NCBI RefSeq assembly: GCF_010093305.1
Contig: NZ_PDWS01000014.1
Coordinates: 44,022 to 108,021, forward strand
Direction: 5' to 3'
Length of the DNA stretch: 64,000 nt
Source: Pseudoxanthomonas sacheonensis
Lineage (GTDB): Bacteria > Pseudomonadota > Gammaproteobacteria > Xanthomonadales > Xanthomonadaceae
The notes under the pieces are model-generated. The model saw only the letters and a list, made by a program, of their open reading frames with translations. It did no database searches and was not told the origin of the DNA. The translations under genes and the position numbers were made by a program. Shown here piece by piece: positions 47,188-55,432 of the stretch (its first letter is position 1; each line of letters starts with the position of its first letter).

Positions 47188-49237
47188 TTCTCCAATTAAA
47201 TTGCGCGTCGCCCTGGTCGGCGCCGGTTACGTCGCTGGCCATCACCTCTCCGCACTGAAAGCCCTGGACTTCGTCGAAGTGGTGGGCATCTGCGACACCA
47301 ATCTGGAAGCGGCTCGCGCACTTGCGGCGCGCCACGGAGTGCCGCGGGTCGTCGCATCGCTGGCCGAACTGGCCTCCGCCGATCCGCAGGCAGTGCACGT
47401 ACTGACACCTCCTTCTTCGCATGCGGCCATCACCCTGGCGGCGTTGGAGATGGGCTGCCATGTACTGGTCGAAAAGCCGATGGCCGACTCGGTCGCCGAT
47501 TGCGAACGGATGATCGAAAAAGCGCGCGAAAAAAACCTGCTGCTGGGCGTGAACCATTCCGATCTATACGACCCGGTGCTGTTGCAGGCGCTGGACGCAG
47601 CGCGCAAGGGCGCGATAGGCGAACTGGTGTCGGTGGACATCGTGCGCAACTCCGAGTATCCGGCTTATGCCGGCGGCCCATTGCCCGGTTCCGTCACCCA
47701 GGGCTCGTACCCGTTCCGCGATCTGGGCGTGCATGGGCTATACACCATCGAAGCCTTCCTGGGACCGGTAACCGACGTGAAAGCGGCCTACCAGTCGCGC
47801 GGCACCGATCCCAATCTGCACTTCGACGAATGGCAGGCGCAGGCGCGCGCGCAGCAGGGCGTGGGCCGGCTGCTGCTTTCCTGGAACGCGCGTCCGATGG
47901 AGAACCGCGTATTCGTGCGCGGCACCCGCGGCATCATCGAAGTGGACCGCTTCCTGCAGACCTGCCGCATCCACCGCGTGCTGCCGGGCCCGAAATTCAT
48001 CGGCATCATGGTCAATGCGTGGGTCAGCGCGATCAAGGACACGTTCCGCATTCCCTGGAACGTGGTCCGCTTCGCCACCGGCATGCTGAAGCCTTCGCCA
48101 GGCATCCAGCGCGGCGCGCAGGAATTCGCCAAGGCCGCGCGCGACCACGCGCCGCCGCCGTTCAGCGGCGAGGATGCGCTGCGCATCGCCGCGCTGCTGG
48201 AACCGGTGTGCGCCGAACCCGATCGTCTGCGCCTGCAGTTGCTGGAAGGAAGATACGCCGCACTGCCTCCGGCGGACGCGCTGGTGACCGGCGCCGCGGG
48301 TTTTCTGGGACGCAAGCTGGTCGCTCGGCTGCGCGAGCAGGGACAACGCGTGCGGGTGCTGGTCCGCCGTCCGGTCGCGGCATACGCCAACGACGACGGC
48401 GTGCAGATGGTGGTGGGCGACCTGGGCGATCCGCGCATGGTCAAGCATGCCGTGGCCGGCGTGCCTGTCGTGTACCACGTGGGTGCGGCCATGCGCGGCA
48501 GCGTGCGCGATTTCGAAGCCGGCACCACCTGGGGGACGCGCAATATCGTGGAAGCATGCCTGGCCAGCCGTACGCAACGATTGGTCTATGTAAGCTCGAT
48601 GAGCGTGTTCGATCACGCCGGACGCGATCCGCGCGGCACCATGACCGAATCCTCGGCGTTGGAACCGCACCCCGGACTGCGCGGCGCCTATACCCAGACC
48701 AAGCTTTCGGCGGAAATGCTGGTGCAGAACGCGATCCGAGAGCGCGGACTGCAGGCGGTGATCCTGCGTCCGGGCCAGATTTTCGGGCCGGGCGCGGAAC
48801 GCGTCACTCCGAACGGCGTCATCGCACTGGCTGGGCGTTGGGTCGCCATAGGTAGCGGCACGCAAACCATTCCCGTGGTTTATCTGGACGACGTCGTGGA
48901 CGCGCTGCAACAAGCGGCCAGCGCGCCCAAAGCGGTGGGCGGCGTGTTCAACGTGGTCGATACGCAGCCGGTCGCGCAGCAGGAATACCTGGACCGCGTC
49001 GGCAGGAAACTCGGCCGCGAGCTCAAGCTGGTGCGCGTGCCCACCTGGGTCTTCATGGGATTGGGCCTTGGCGTGGAGTTGCTGGGCAAGCTGTTGCGCC
49101 GCGAGGTTCCGCTGACGCGCTACCGCGTGCGCTCACTGCGGCCGTTGGCGAATTTCGACACCAGCGCGGCGCGCGAAACGCTGGGATGGTCGCCGCGGAT
49201 CGGAGCAAGGAGAGGAATGGATGCCACCTTCGGCTGA
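47177..49237 (+). CDS. Gfo/Idh/MocA oxidoreductase fused to an extended SDR epimerase
   Basis: 686 residues from the ATG at 47177. The N-terminal half (about 1-360) is a Gfo/Idh/MocA protein: VALVGAGYVAGHHLSAL, HVLTPPSSHAAITL, CHVLVEKPMADS (EKP motif) and DLGVHGLYTIEAF (conserved Asp and His). The C-terminal half (about 368-686) is an NAD-binding SDR: VTGAAGFLGRKLVARL, VYVSSMSVFDHAG, the YTQTKLSAE active site (YxxxK) and LRPGQIFGPGAE. The boundary is at about residue 365 with no stop or frameshift. The two halves could carry out successive steps on one sugar nucleotide. Two separate proteins are the norm in other loci, so this is a fusion. Confidence 0.85.
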   Translation: MSIDSPIKLRVALVGAGYVAGHHLSALKALDFVEVVGICDTNLEAARALAARHGVPRVVASLAELASADPQAVHVLTPPSSHAAITLAALEMGCHVLVEKPMADSVADCERMIEKAREKNLLLGVNHSDLYDPVLLQALDAARKGAIGELVSVDIVRNSEYPAYAGGPLPGSVTQGSYPFRDLGVHGLYTIEAFLGPVTDVKAAYQSRGTDPNLHFDEWQAQARAQQGVGRLLLSWNARPMENRVFVRGTRGIIEVDRFLQTCRIHRVLPGPKFIGIMVNAWVSAIKDTFRIPWNVVRFATGMLKPSPGIQRGAQEFAKAARDHAPPPFSGEDALRIAALLEPVCAEPDRLRLQLLEGRYAALPPADALVTGAAGFLGRKLVARLREQGQRVRVLVRRPVAAYANDDGVQMVVGDLGDPRMVKHAVAGVPVVYHVGAAMRGSVRDFEAGTTWGTRNIVEACLASRTQRLVYVSSMSVFDHAGRDPRGTMTESSALEPHPGLRGAYTQTKLSAEMLVQNAIRERGLQAVILRPGQIFGPGAERVTPNGVIALAGRWVAIGSGTQTIPVVYLDDVVDALQQAASAPKAVGGVFNVVDTQPVAQQEYLDRVGRKLGRELKLVRVPTWVFMGLGLGVELLGKLLRREVPLTRYRVRSLRPLANFDTSAARETLGWSPRIGARRGMDATFG

Positions 49238-49255
49238 CGTACGCGTGTCCTGACC

Positions 49256-50398
49256 ATGGGCACGCATTCGCACGCGCATTCGGCGGATTCCTCTTACCAG
49301 GTCCGCCTGGAGTCCTTGCCTCCGCTGGACGAACTGGGCGTGCGCTGGCAGGAACTGGAACGCCGTTCCCGCTGCAGTTTCTTCGTCAGCTGGCGCTGGA
49401 TCGGGCCGTGGCTGGCGCTGATCTCCCCCTTGCGCTACGCGCGCCTGTTGAGCGTGACCCAGGGCGCACGGCTGGTCGCGCTGGGCATCTTCACCCAGCG
49501 CAGGCGCTTCCTCGGTCTGGGGCCTTTGCATCTGCGCCTGCACGAGGTGGGCGACAAGATGCTGGACAGCCTGACCATCGAGTACAACGGACTGGTCTGC
49601 GAGGATGGGCACGAGCGGGAAGCGCTGGCGGCGGTGCTGGACCATCTGGCCCATCACGACAAACGCTGGTTGACGCTGTATTTGCCGGGCATGCAGGCGG
49701 ACAGCGTTCCTTTCGAAAGGATCCGTTCTCTCGGCATGGACATGCGCGCGCGCAGGCACGCCGCGCATTACATCGATCTGAGCGAGCTGCGCGACAGCGG
49801 CAACGGCTATCTGCCGACCGTGCTCAGCAGCAAGGCGCGCGCCGCGGTGCGGCGAACGGCGCGGAAACTGCAGGCCGGCTTCGGCGAATTGTCGGTCGCC
49901 GTCGCCGTTACGGTCGAGGAGAAACTCGCTTTCTTCCGGGCGATGGCGCAGTTGCACGAATCCCACTGGAGCGAGGAGGAGCAGGAACGCGGCGCGTTCG
50001 GTAATCCGCGCATCCTGCGGTTCCATGAGCGCCTTGTCGCCCAATCCGACGCCAGCGACGGAGCGCAGCTGATCCGCGTCAACGCCGGCGGCCAAACCGT
50101 GGGCTACGTGTACAACCTGGTCTGGCGCGACACTTCGTATTTCTACCAGGCCGGCATCGATTACCGGCGTTTCGGCAGCTACGGAAGCCCGGGCCTGCTG
50201 CTGCTGACCCATGCGGTGGAACACGCATTGGCCAGCGGCATGGCGCGCTTCGAACTGATGGCGGGCGACTCGGCGTACAAGCGCACCCTGGGCATGGCCG
50301 AGAACAAGATGGTATGGCTTTCCCTGGACCGCAACGGCTGGGCCTCGGCGCTGAGGCGCGCATGGTGGCGGCTACAGGGCCAGGCGCAGGAATCATGA
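49256..50398 (+). CDS. CelD/BcsL-type GNAT acyltransferase, first copy (FemAB-like)
   Basis: 380 residues, ATG start. The fold is the BcsL/CelD family of GNAT-like enzymes related to FemAB. Visible features are an N-terminal FVSWRWIGPWLALI block (about 43-56), a mid-region VLSSKARAAVRRTARKLQ, and the C-terminal GNAT-like core SYGSPGLLLLTHAVEHALASG with FELMAGDSAYKR. Proteins of this kind occur in EPS loci, including XrtA-linked ones, but reactions are unproven. Amino-acid or acyl transfer to the polymer is the usual suggestion. The stop overlaps the start of the next gene. Confidence 0.8.
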   Translation: MGTHSHAHSADSSYQVRLESLPPLDELGVRWQELERRSRCSFFVSWRWIGPWLALISPLRYARLLSVTQGARLVALGIFTQRRRFLGLGPLHLRLHEVGDKMLDSLTIEYNGLVCEDGHEREALAAVLDHLAHHDKRWLTLYLPGMQADSVPFERIRSLGMDMRARRHAAHYIDLSELRDSGNGYLPTVLSSKARAAVRRTARKLQAGFGELSVAVAVTVEEKLAFFRAMAQLHESHWSEEEQERGAFGNPRILRFHERLVAQSDASDGAQLIRVNAGGQTVGYVYNLVWRDTSYFYQAGIDYRRFGSYGSPGLLLLTHAVEHALASGMARFELMAGDSAYKRTLGMAENKMVWLSLDRNGWASALRRAWWRLQGQAQES

Positions 50399-51507
50399 GC
50401 GTCGCCGTGCGATGGCTGTCTTTGCAGGAACTCGATGCGGCGACGCTTTCGGCGTGGACCGAACTAGGCCAGCGGACGCCGCGCCCCAACCCGTTCGCCA
50501 TGCCGCAATTCGTCTTGCCGGCAGCGCGCTGGTTGACTCCGCGCACGCCGCCCCTGGTGGCGTTGGTCGAACGGCGGCAAGCGGGCGTACGCGAACTGAT
50601 CGGCGCGGGATGCTTCACCGCCGAGCGCCCCAACCTGTTCGTGCCCGTTCCGCACCTGAGCAGCTACCGCACCCTGCATACCTTCCGTTCGGGCCTGCTG
50701 TACGCACCCGGCGAGTCCGCAACGGTGGCCCAGTCCCTATTGGCCTATTTGCACGGCAAGCGCAAACGGCCCCATGCCATCGGCTTCCACAATCTTCCGG
50801 CGGAATGTCCGGTTCTGGCTTCCCTGCGCGGACGCCTGGAAGGCGGAAACGGGGGCTGGTTCGAACAGCATCGCTTCCAGCGGCCTGTGCTGCGGTTGCA
50901 TCCGCCGGCGCAGGAACACGCGCTGGGCGTCATCGTGATGGACCGCGACCTGCGGCGGCGCAAACGGCGCCTGGAGGAACGCGGCACTACCGCTTTCCGG
51001 ATCACCCGGCCCAAAGAGAACGTGGCCGATGCGATGGAAACCCATCTGCAACTCGAGCACGCCGGTTGGAAGGGAACCGCGGGCACCTCGCTGCTGTCCT
51101 CTCCCGCACAGGCCGGATTCTTCCGCGAAATGATCCTGCGCTTCGACGAAATACGCGGCGCGGTATTCGCCGAAACCCTGTGCGGCGGCAAAGTCATCGC
51201 ATCGACCAGCAATCTATTGCTGGGCGATACCCTGAACGGCTTCAAGACCGGCTGGCATCCGGATTTCGCCGCCTGCAGCCCCGGCCGCTTGAACGAAGTC
51301 TTCCTGTCCGCCGCCGTTCCTGCCGCATGGCCGCAGGTCGGCGTCTTCGACAGCCAGGCGCAGGAAGGCTCCTATCTCTCCGAGTTGCTGCCGCACCGCG
51401 AAACCATGATCACCGGCACCTTGGCCATCACCCGCCTGGGCCGACGCGCGATGCGTGCCGCGCGTTTGGTACGACCTGTGGCCTACCGCCTCGACAAGAA
51501 TCACTGA
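50395..51507 (+). CDS. CelD/BcsL-type GNAT-like protein, second copy
   Basis: 370 residues from the ATG at 50395, which overlaps the stop of the previous gene (ATGA). It shares the family layout with its neighbour: FAMPQFVLPAARWLTPRTPP, a DRDLRRRKRRLEE segment, then a C-terminal part with the GNAT-like FAETLCGGKVIASTSNLLLG and FKTGWHPDFAACSPGRLN. Sequence similarity to the first copy is limited, so the pair is an old duplication or independent recruitment. It ends the rightward operon. A repeat-rich gap of 579 bp follows. Confidence 0.78.
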   Translation: MSVAVRWLSLQELDAATLSAWTELGQRTPRPNPFAMPQFVLPAARWLTPRTPPLVALVERRQAGVRELIGAGCFTAERPNLFVPVPHLSSYRTLHTFRSGLLYAPGESATVAQSLLAYLHGKRKRPHAIGFHNLPAECPVLASLRGRLEGGNGGWFEQHRFQRPVLRLHPPAQEHALGVIVMDRDLRRRKRRLEERGTTAFRITRPKENVADAMETHLQLEHAGWKGTAGTSLLSSPAQAGFFREMILRFDEIRGAVFAETLCGGKVIASTSNLLLGDTLNGFKTGWHPDFAACSPGRLNEVFLSAAVPAAWPQVGVFDSQAQEGSYLSELLPHRETMITGTLAITRLGRRAMRAARLVRPVAYRLDKNH

Positions 51508-51540
51508 CCGGTCCGCCACGCACCCCATCTTTAAAGCAAA

Positions 51541-51602
51541 GTCACTGGGTTCCCGCCTTCGCGGGAATGACGACTTTAAGGCTTTGGCTTTGGCTTTGGC
51601 TT
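51541..51602. repeat. Hairpin plus GCTTTG hexamer repeats
   Basis: A small hairpin (CCCGCCTTCGCGGG) followed by AATGACGAC is next to about four GCTTTG-type hexamers ending at 51602. It is the same construction as elements at 7852-7970 and 51996-52066: palindrome, GACGAC tail, tandem hexamers. Confidence 0.7.
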
Positions 51603-51687
51603 CACCTAACCCGTGAGGCGCGGCAAGCGGGCCGGGATAAACCCCGAAGGGGCGGCGCACAGGGATGTGCGCCGTTTCCGTAGACAC

Positions 51688-51710
51688 AGAGCCTGCCCTG
51701 TACTTGATAC
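51688..51710. repeat. AGAGCCTGCCCTGTACTTGAT repeat, copy 1
   Basis: The copy here reads AGAGCCTGCCCTGTACTTGA and continues TACAGG. A second direct copy is at 51779-51801 and an inverted one at 10141-10162. Part of the gene-free 51508-52086 interval. Confidence 0.6.
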
Positions 51711-51778
51711 AGGGATGTGTCTTACGGAAATTCCCGGCCTGCTTGCGGACCCGGCGGCTTTATCGCCGGGCGTGCCGT

Positions 51779-51801
51779 AGAGCCTGCCCCGTACTTGATA
51801 C
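51779..51801. repeat. AGAGCCTGCCCCGTACTTGAT repeat, copy 2
   Basis: Direct repeat of the 51688-51710 motif with one substitution (C for T). It is followed by CGGGGGCGG and then the hairpin at 51823-51849. Confidence 0.6.
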
Positions 51802-51822
51802 GGGGGCGGCTTTCTTTTGGTT

Positions 51823-51894
51823 ACTTTTCTTTGCCGTTCAAAGAAAAGTGACTCGCGCGTTAGCGCGAAACGCTTTTTGCTTCGAAGCAAAAAG
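51823..51894. repeat. Two palindromes of a dispersed xanthomonad-type repeat
   Basis: ACTTTTCTTTG (51823-51833) and CAAAGAAAAGT (51839-51849) form an 11-bp inverted repeat; CTTTTTGCTTCGAAGCAAAAAG (a perfect palindrome in two halves of 11) lies at 51873-51894. Between them is GCGCGTTAGCGCG. The segment is non-coding; one or both hairpins may also terminate transcription of the CelD-like operon. Confidence 0.65.
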
Positions 51895-51995
51895 TAAAGG
51901 CCAGAGCAAGATCAAGAGTACCCCTCCTCAATCCTCCCCTGCGCTGTGCGCAAGGGAGGAGGTAGAAGCGAACGCTAGAGCAGTGGCAGGAGAAA

Positions 51996-52066
51996 ATGCA
52001 AATGCAAATGCAAATGCAAATGCAAGATCAAGATCAAGATGGATCCCAGCTTCCGCTGGGATGACG
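51996..52066. repeat. Tandem hexamers joined to CCCAGC...GCTGGG palindrome
   Basis: Five consecutive ATGCAA units (51996-52025) are followed by two GATCAA units (52026-52037), then GAT and the hairpin CCCAGCTTCCGCTGGG ending ATGACGAC. The right part is nearly identical to the right arm of the element at 7935-7970. Perfect tandem hexamers of this kind vary in copy number between strains. Confidence 0.75.
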
Positions 52067-52086
52067 ACGGTTTTGCCGAGGGTCTG

Positions 52087-52716
52087 CTAGGCAATATGCG
52101 CGCGATGCCATTCCTGTTCTTGCGGGCTTAGCCACAACACCCGGCGCTCCGGCCGAATCGCACTCGGCCGCGGAATGCACGCCGGCGGAAGGCTGCGGAT
52201 CAGCAACCGCTTGCCCACCGCCAGCGAACTGACCGTGGCCAACCGCTTGAAGCCCAGCGACCTGTGCGCACGCAAAGAGATGAAATTAGACGCACTGACA
52301 TCGGACAGATAGCGCACTGGCCGATCGTCCAGAGTAGCGGCCAGATCCATCATCGCCGTCAGCACCTTCCTGCCCCGCCGCTCCGGCGCGACAAAGGCGT
52401 CCCGGCCCCACGCATGGGTGGCGCCCAGATCCAGCAGCCAGCACAACTCGTCGAAATAGCGCGGACAGTTGTGCGCCACCCAGAACCAGGCGACCAGGCC
52501 CTGCTCTTCCTCAATCGCGAAAAAACGCAGGCCGTTACGGAAACGGTCCAGGATGCGCGGCAGATCGCCGCGCCGTCCGTAGCGCCGGTCGGCCTGGGAA
52601 ATCCGTTCGGCGTCTTCCGCATGCAACTCGATGAAGCGCTGGCCGACAGTCAGCGCCGCTTCGCGGACGAATCCGGGATCGCGTCCCAGCAGAACTATGG
52701 CGTTGAATTCAATCAT
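52087..52716 (-). CDS. GNAT family acetyltransferase
   Basis: 209 residues from the ATG at 52716, overlapping the flippase stop by 8 bp. Acetyl-CoA-binding motif A reads AFVAPERRGRKVLTAMMDLA (V-x-P-x-x-R-G pattern, about 112-131), followed by YLSDVSASNFISLRAHRSLGFKRL, the typical motif B with N and Y/F-type contacts. Substrate unknown; a sugar amine made by a deacetylase or aminotransferase would fit the locus. It closes a three-gene leftward unit of acyltransferase, flippase and GNAT. Confidence 0.83.
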   Translation of the reverse strand: MIEFNAIVLLGRDPGFVREAALTVGQRFIELHAEDAERISQADRRYGRRGDLPRILDRFRNGLRFFAIEEEQGLVAWFWVAHNCPRYFDELCWLLDLGATHAWGRDAFVAPERRGRKVLTAMMDLAATLDDRPVRYLSDVSASNFISLRAHRSLGFKRLATVSSLAVGKRLLIRSLPPACIPRPSAIRPERRVLWLSPQEQEWHRAHIA

Positions 52717-54214
52717 GGCTGGCCTTGGCCGTTCGTAACGCGGTCGACACCTGCTGCAGCTCCGCTTTTCCGGACGCGCTCAACAGACGGAATACGTCCT
52801 GCAGCAGACCACGACCGAACAAACGCAGGCAAGCCGCGTACAGCAGCGCACCCACCGCGATTTCGCACGCCAGCAGGACGATCTTCATTTCGTGCAGCGA
52901 CGGAGCAAGCCGCCAGCGCAGCAGCAGCACGCCGGCGACCATGAGCAGACAGGCCGCCAGGACGCGAGCCAACGGGCCACCCAGGGCATCCAGCGACAGG
53001 CCATGGCGGCGGCAGGCCGATGCCGAAAGCGCGAACTGCACGACCAAGGCGATTCCCACCGCGAAGGAAGCGGCGACCACCCCCCAGCGCGACAGGAACA
53101 CGAGCGCGGCGACCAGCACGGCGATGGATAAGGCTTCTATTTTGACCAGAGTGAAGTTCTGCCCCAACGCAGCCAGGAACGAGGCGAGCATGAAACTGCC
53201 GGCCCCCAGCACCGAAGTCACCGCCATCACGCTCAGCAAAGGCGCCACCTGCGCCCATGCCGGCGGCAGCAGCGCGGCGACCAGGGTTTGCGCGCAAACG
53301 GCCAGGCCGAACGCCATGGGACACAGCACCACCGCGGTCAGCGCGAGCGCGCGCACGATCATCGGCGCGCGCTGTGCCGGTTGCGCGCGCACGATGGCAG
53401 GCAACAGCACATTGCCGACATGTCCGCCGACGAACAGCGCCGGCAGGTGCGCAAGGCTGAAAGCCAGGTTGTAGGTACCGGCGGCCTCTGCGCCAAGCAC
53501 GCGCAGCATCAGCGGCTTGTCCCAGTACCGCGCGCCTTCGCTCATAGTGATCTCGGCGGTCACCGGCGCGCCGAAGCGGAAAATGTGGCCCAGCCGTCGC
53601 AACGTCACCGGCACCGGGCTCAGCCAGCTTCGCAAGCCGGTGCCGGCGATCAATATGGTGCTGATCACGCAGGCTTGCGCGATGAATGCCACGATCATCG
53701 ACTGCCCGCCCAGCGCACTGGCGCTGACCAGGACCATGGCGACCACGGCGTAGGCTATGTCGCCCATCCCGGTGGCGATGGCGATGCGCTTGAAACGCAA
53801 CTCGCGGGCCAGCAGTTTGTCCGGAATGGCGCCCAGCCGGCGGATCGCCATTCCCAGCACCGCACCCGGCAGGTACTCGCTCAATCGGGGAGCGGCAAGC
53901 CACTGGGAAATGGCCGGCGTGGCCAACCACACTACGGCCAGCGCCAGCACGCCGAAGACCAGATACACCAGCGAGGCGGCGAAGATCGCCGCGCGGCCCT
54001 GGCCCCCATGCACGATCACGTACTGCCCGCAGCCCCAGGCCGATATCCAGTTCGCGCTCAGGACGACGATCGTGGCCACCGCCACCTCGCCCACTGTTTC
54101 CGGACTCAGATAGCGCGCGACCACCAGGGTGGACACCAGCCCAAGCGCGCGGCCCAGCACGCCGGCGCCGATGCTCCATGCGGCCGCCGAAACGATCTGC
54201 CGGTTGCCGCTCAA
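52709..54214 (-). CDS. Second oligosaccharide flippase (lipopolysaccharide biosynthesis type)
   Basis: 501 residues from a TTG at 54214. An in-frame TGA lies four codons upstream, so the start must be here, and GAAGGGAA serves as the ribosome site. Twelve or more hydrophobic segments with SIGAGVLGRALGLVSTLVVARYLSPETVGEVAVAT identify the WzxC/lipopolysaccharide flippase subgroup of the MOP superfamily. It is unlike the flippase at 40538-42094 in sequence. A second translocator in one locus suggests two lipid-linked products, or a divided repeat-unit pathway. Confidence 0.88.
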   Translation of the reverse strand: MSGNRQIVSAAAWSIGAGVLGRALGLVSTLVVARYLSPETVGEVAVATIVVLSANWISAWGCGQYVIVHGGQGRAAIFAASLVYLVFGVLALAVVWLATPAISQWLAAPRLSEYLPGAVLGMAIRRLGAIPDKLLARELRFKRIAIATGMGDIAYAVVAMVLVSASALGGQSMIVAFIAQACVISTILIAGTGLRSWLSPVPVTLRRLGHIFRFGAPVTAEITMSEGARYWDKPLMLRVLGAEAAGTYNLAFSLAHLPALFVGGHVGNVLLPAIVRAQPAQRAPMIVRALALTAVVLCPMAFGLAVCAQTLVAALLPPAWAQVAPLLSVMAVTSVLGAGSFMLASFLAALGQNFTLVKIEALSIAVLVAALVFLSRWGVVAASFAVGIALVVQFALSASACRRHGLSLDALGGPLARVLAACLLMVAGVLLLRWRLAPSLHEMKIVLLACEIAVGALLYAACLRLFGRGLLQDVFRLLSASGKAELQQVSTALRTAKASHD

Positions 54215-54272
54215 GCGCCGTTCCCTTCAAAACCTGCGCGGGGTTCCGGACGCGCGCCCTCTGGAGCGTGGG

Positions 54273-55304
54273 TCATGCCGATTTCAATTGCAGGCTGTTC
54301 GCGCGCCACCAGGAGCGGATCTTCCGCATCGCCGGGCGTTCGACCATGAAGGTCAACGCACTGGCCAGCGCCATCACGATGGCCAAGGCAATCAGGCAGG
54401 CCGCCAGACTGGGCACGCCCCTGTGTTCCAGCGCGTGGATCAGAGTGAAGCCTATCGCCTGGTGCAGCAGGTAAAGCGAATAGGAAATGCTGCCCAGGAA
54501 TACGAAGAACGCGCCGCGCATCCAGCCGAGCATGTCGTTCACGAACAACAGGAAGATGCCGCAGCAGCCCAGCGCCACCCATAGGTACACGAGAGGATAA
54601 GCGACGCCTATCGCCAGCACGCACAAACCGATCATGGCGTAGTTCAGGCGGTTCTCCTGCGGCCGCGTATGCAGACGGTAGAACAGGATGCCCAGGGCGA
54701 AGAAGGGAATGTGGCGCAGGATCAGCAGCTCGCGGGCCAGATAGGAAAAATGCATGTGGTGCATCACCACTTCCCCGTAGCCGATCGCCAGCGCCAGCCA
54801 CAGCAGGATGATCAGATGGATGCGCTTGAGCAGGCCCAGCGCGAACCACAGCAGCATCTGCGCGTAAAAGAACAGTTCCACCTGCAAGGTCCAGTACGAA
54901 CCGTCCAGGTGTTCTGCGCCGAGGATCTGCTGCACCATGGTGAGGTTGAGCAACAGGTCGCGGATCGGCAGACGCTGATCCGGCATGCCTGCGGCATAGA
55001 CCACGGCCGCGGTGACGAGTATGGCCACCCAGTAGGCGGGAAACAGCCGCGAAAAACGCGAGACCACGAAATCCATCGCCGTGCGCGTGCGTTCCAGGGT
55101 CATGAAGATGACGAAACCGCTGATCAGGAAGAACAGGTTCACGCCGTAGTTGCCCGGGGTGAACCCGAACCCGAGCGGCGCCGTGTGACCGTACTGCTGG
55201 CCATAATGCGTTGTGTAGTGGAAGGCCACGACGGCCAGCGCTGCGATTCCCCGCAAGGCATCCAGCTCAACAACGCGTGAGGACGGTGACGCTTTTTTAT
55301 GCAT
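54273..55304 (-). CDS. Acyltransferase 3 family membrane protein
   Basis: 343 residues from the ATG at 55304 (AAGGGGGGG upstream); a GTG 8 codons earlier is less likely. The family signature is VVELDALRGIAALAVVAFHY at the N-terminus, followed by NLFFLISGFVIFMTL and RFSRLFPAYWVAIL. About ten membrane helices follow and GSYWTLQVELFFY (the catalytic-region ExxFY) is conserved. Such enzymes O-acetylate or otherwise acylate surface polysaccharides. It diverges from the glycosyltransferase at 55433. Confidence 0.92.
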   Translation of the reverse strand: MHKKASPSSRVVELDALRGIAALAVVAFHYTTHYGQQYGHTAPLGFGFTPGNYGVNLFFLISGFVIFMTLERTRTAMDFVVSRFSRLFPAYWVAILVTAAVVYAAGMPDQRLPIRDLLLNLTMVQQILGAEHLDGSYWTLQVELFFYAQMLLWFALGLLKRIHLIILLWLALAIGYGEVVMHHMHFSYLARELLILRHIPFFALGILFYRLHTRPQENRLNYAMIGLCVLAIGVAYPLVYLWVALGCCGIFLLFVNDMLGWMRGAFFVFLGSISYSLYLLHQAIGFTLIHALEHRGVPSLAACLIALAIVMALASALTFMVERPAMRKIRSWWRANSLQLKSA

Positions 55305-55432
55305 CTTGCCCCCCCTTGTCAGGCTCACTGCACAGCAGTGACAACGCAGTCCGCCGGATTTTCCGGCCAGCGCGGGCGTGCGTACCGGCCGGGCGCGAGC
55401 GCGGTTGCTTCCGTGTCGGGGCAGAGTCGCCT

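Noticed and set aside
51606..51890. Small reading frames in the 51508-52086 gap
   Set aside because: They translate dispersed repeats (VPAFAGMT/WIPAxAGMT-type peptides) and have no ribosome sites or family features.
51996..52037. Tandem ATGCAA/GATCAA units as a possible CRISPR array
   Set aside because: The units are 6 bp with no spacers; no cas genes are present. They are a simple tandem repeat beside a palindrome.
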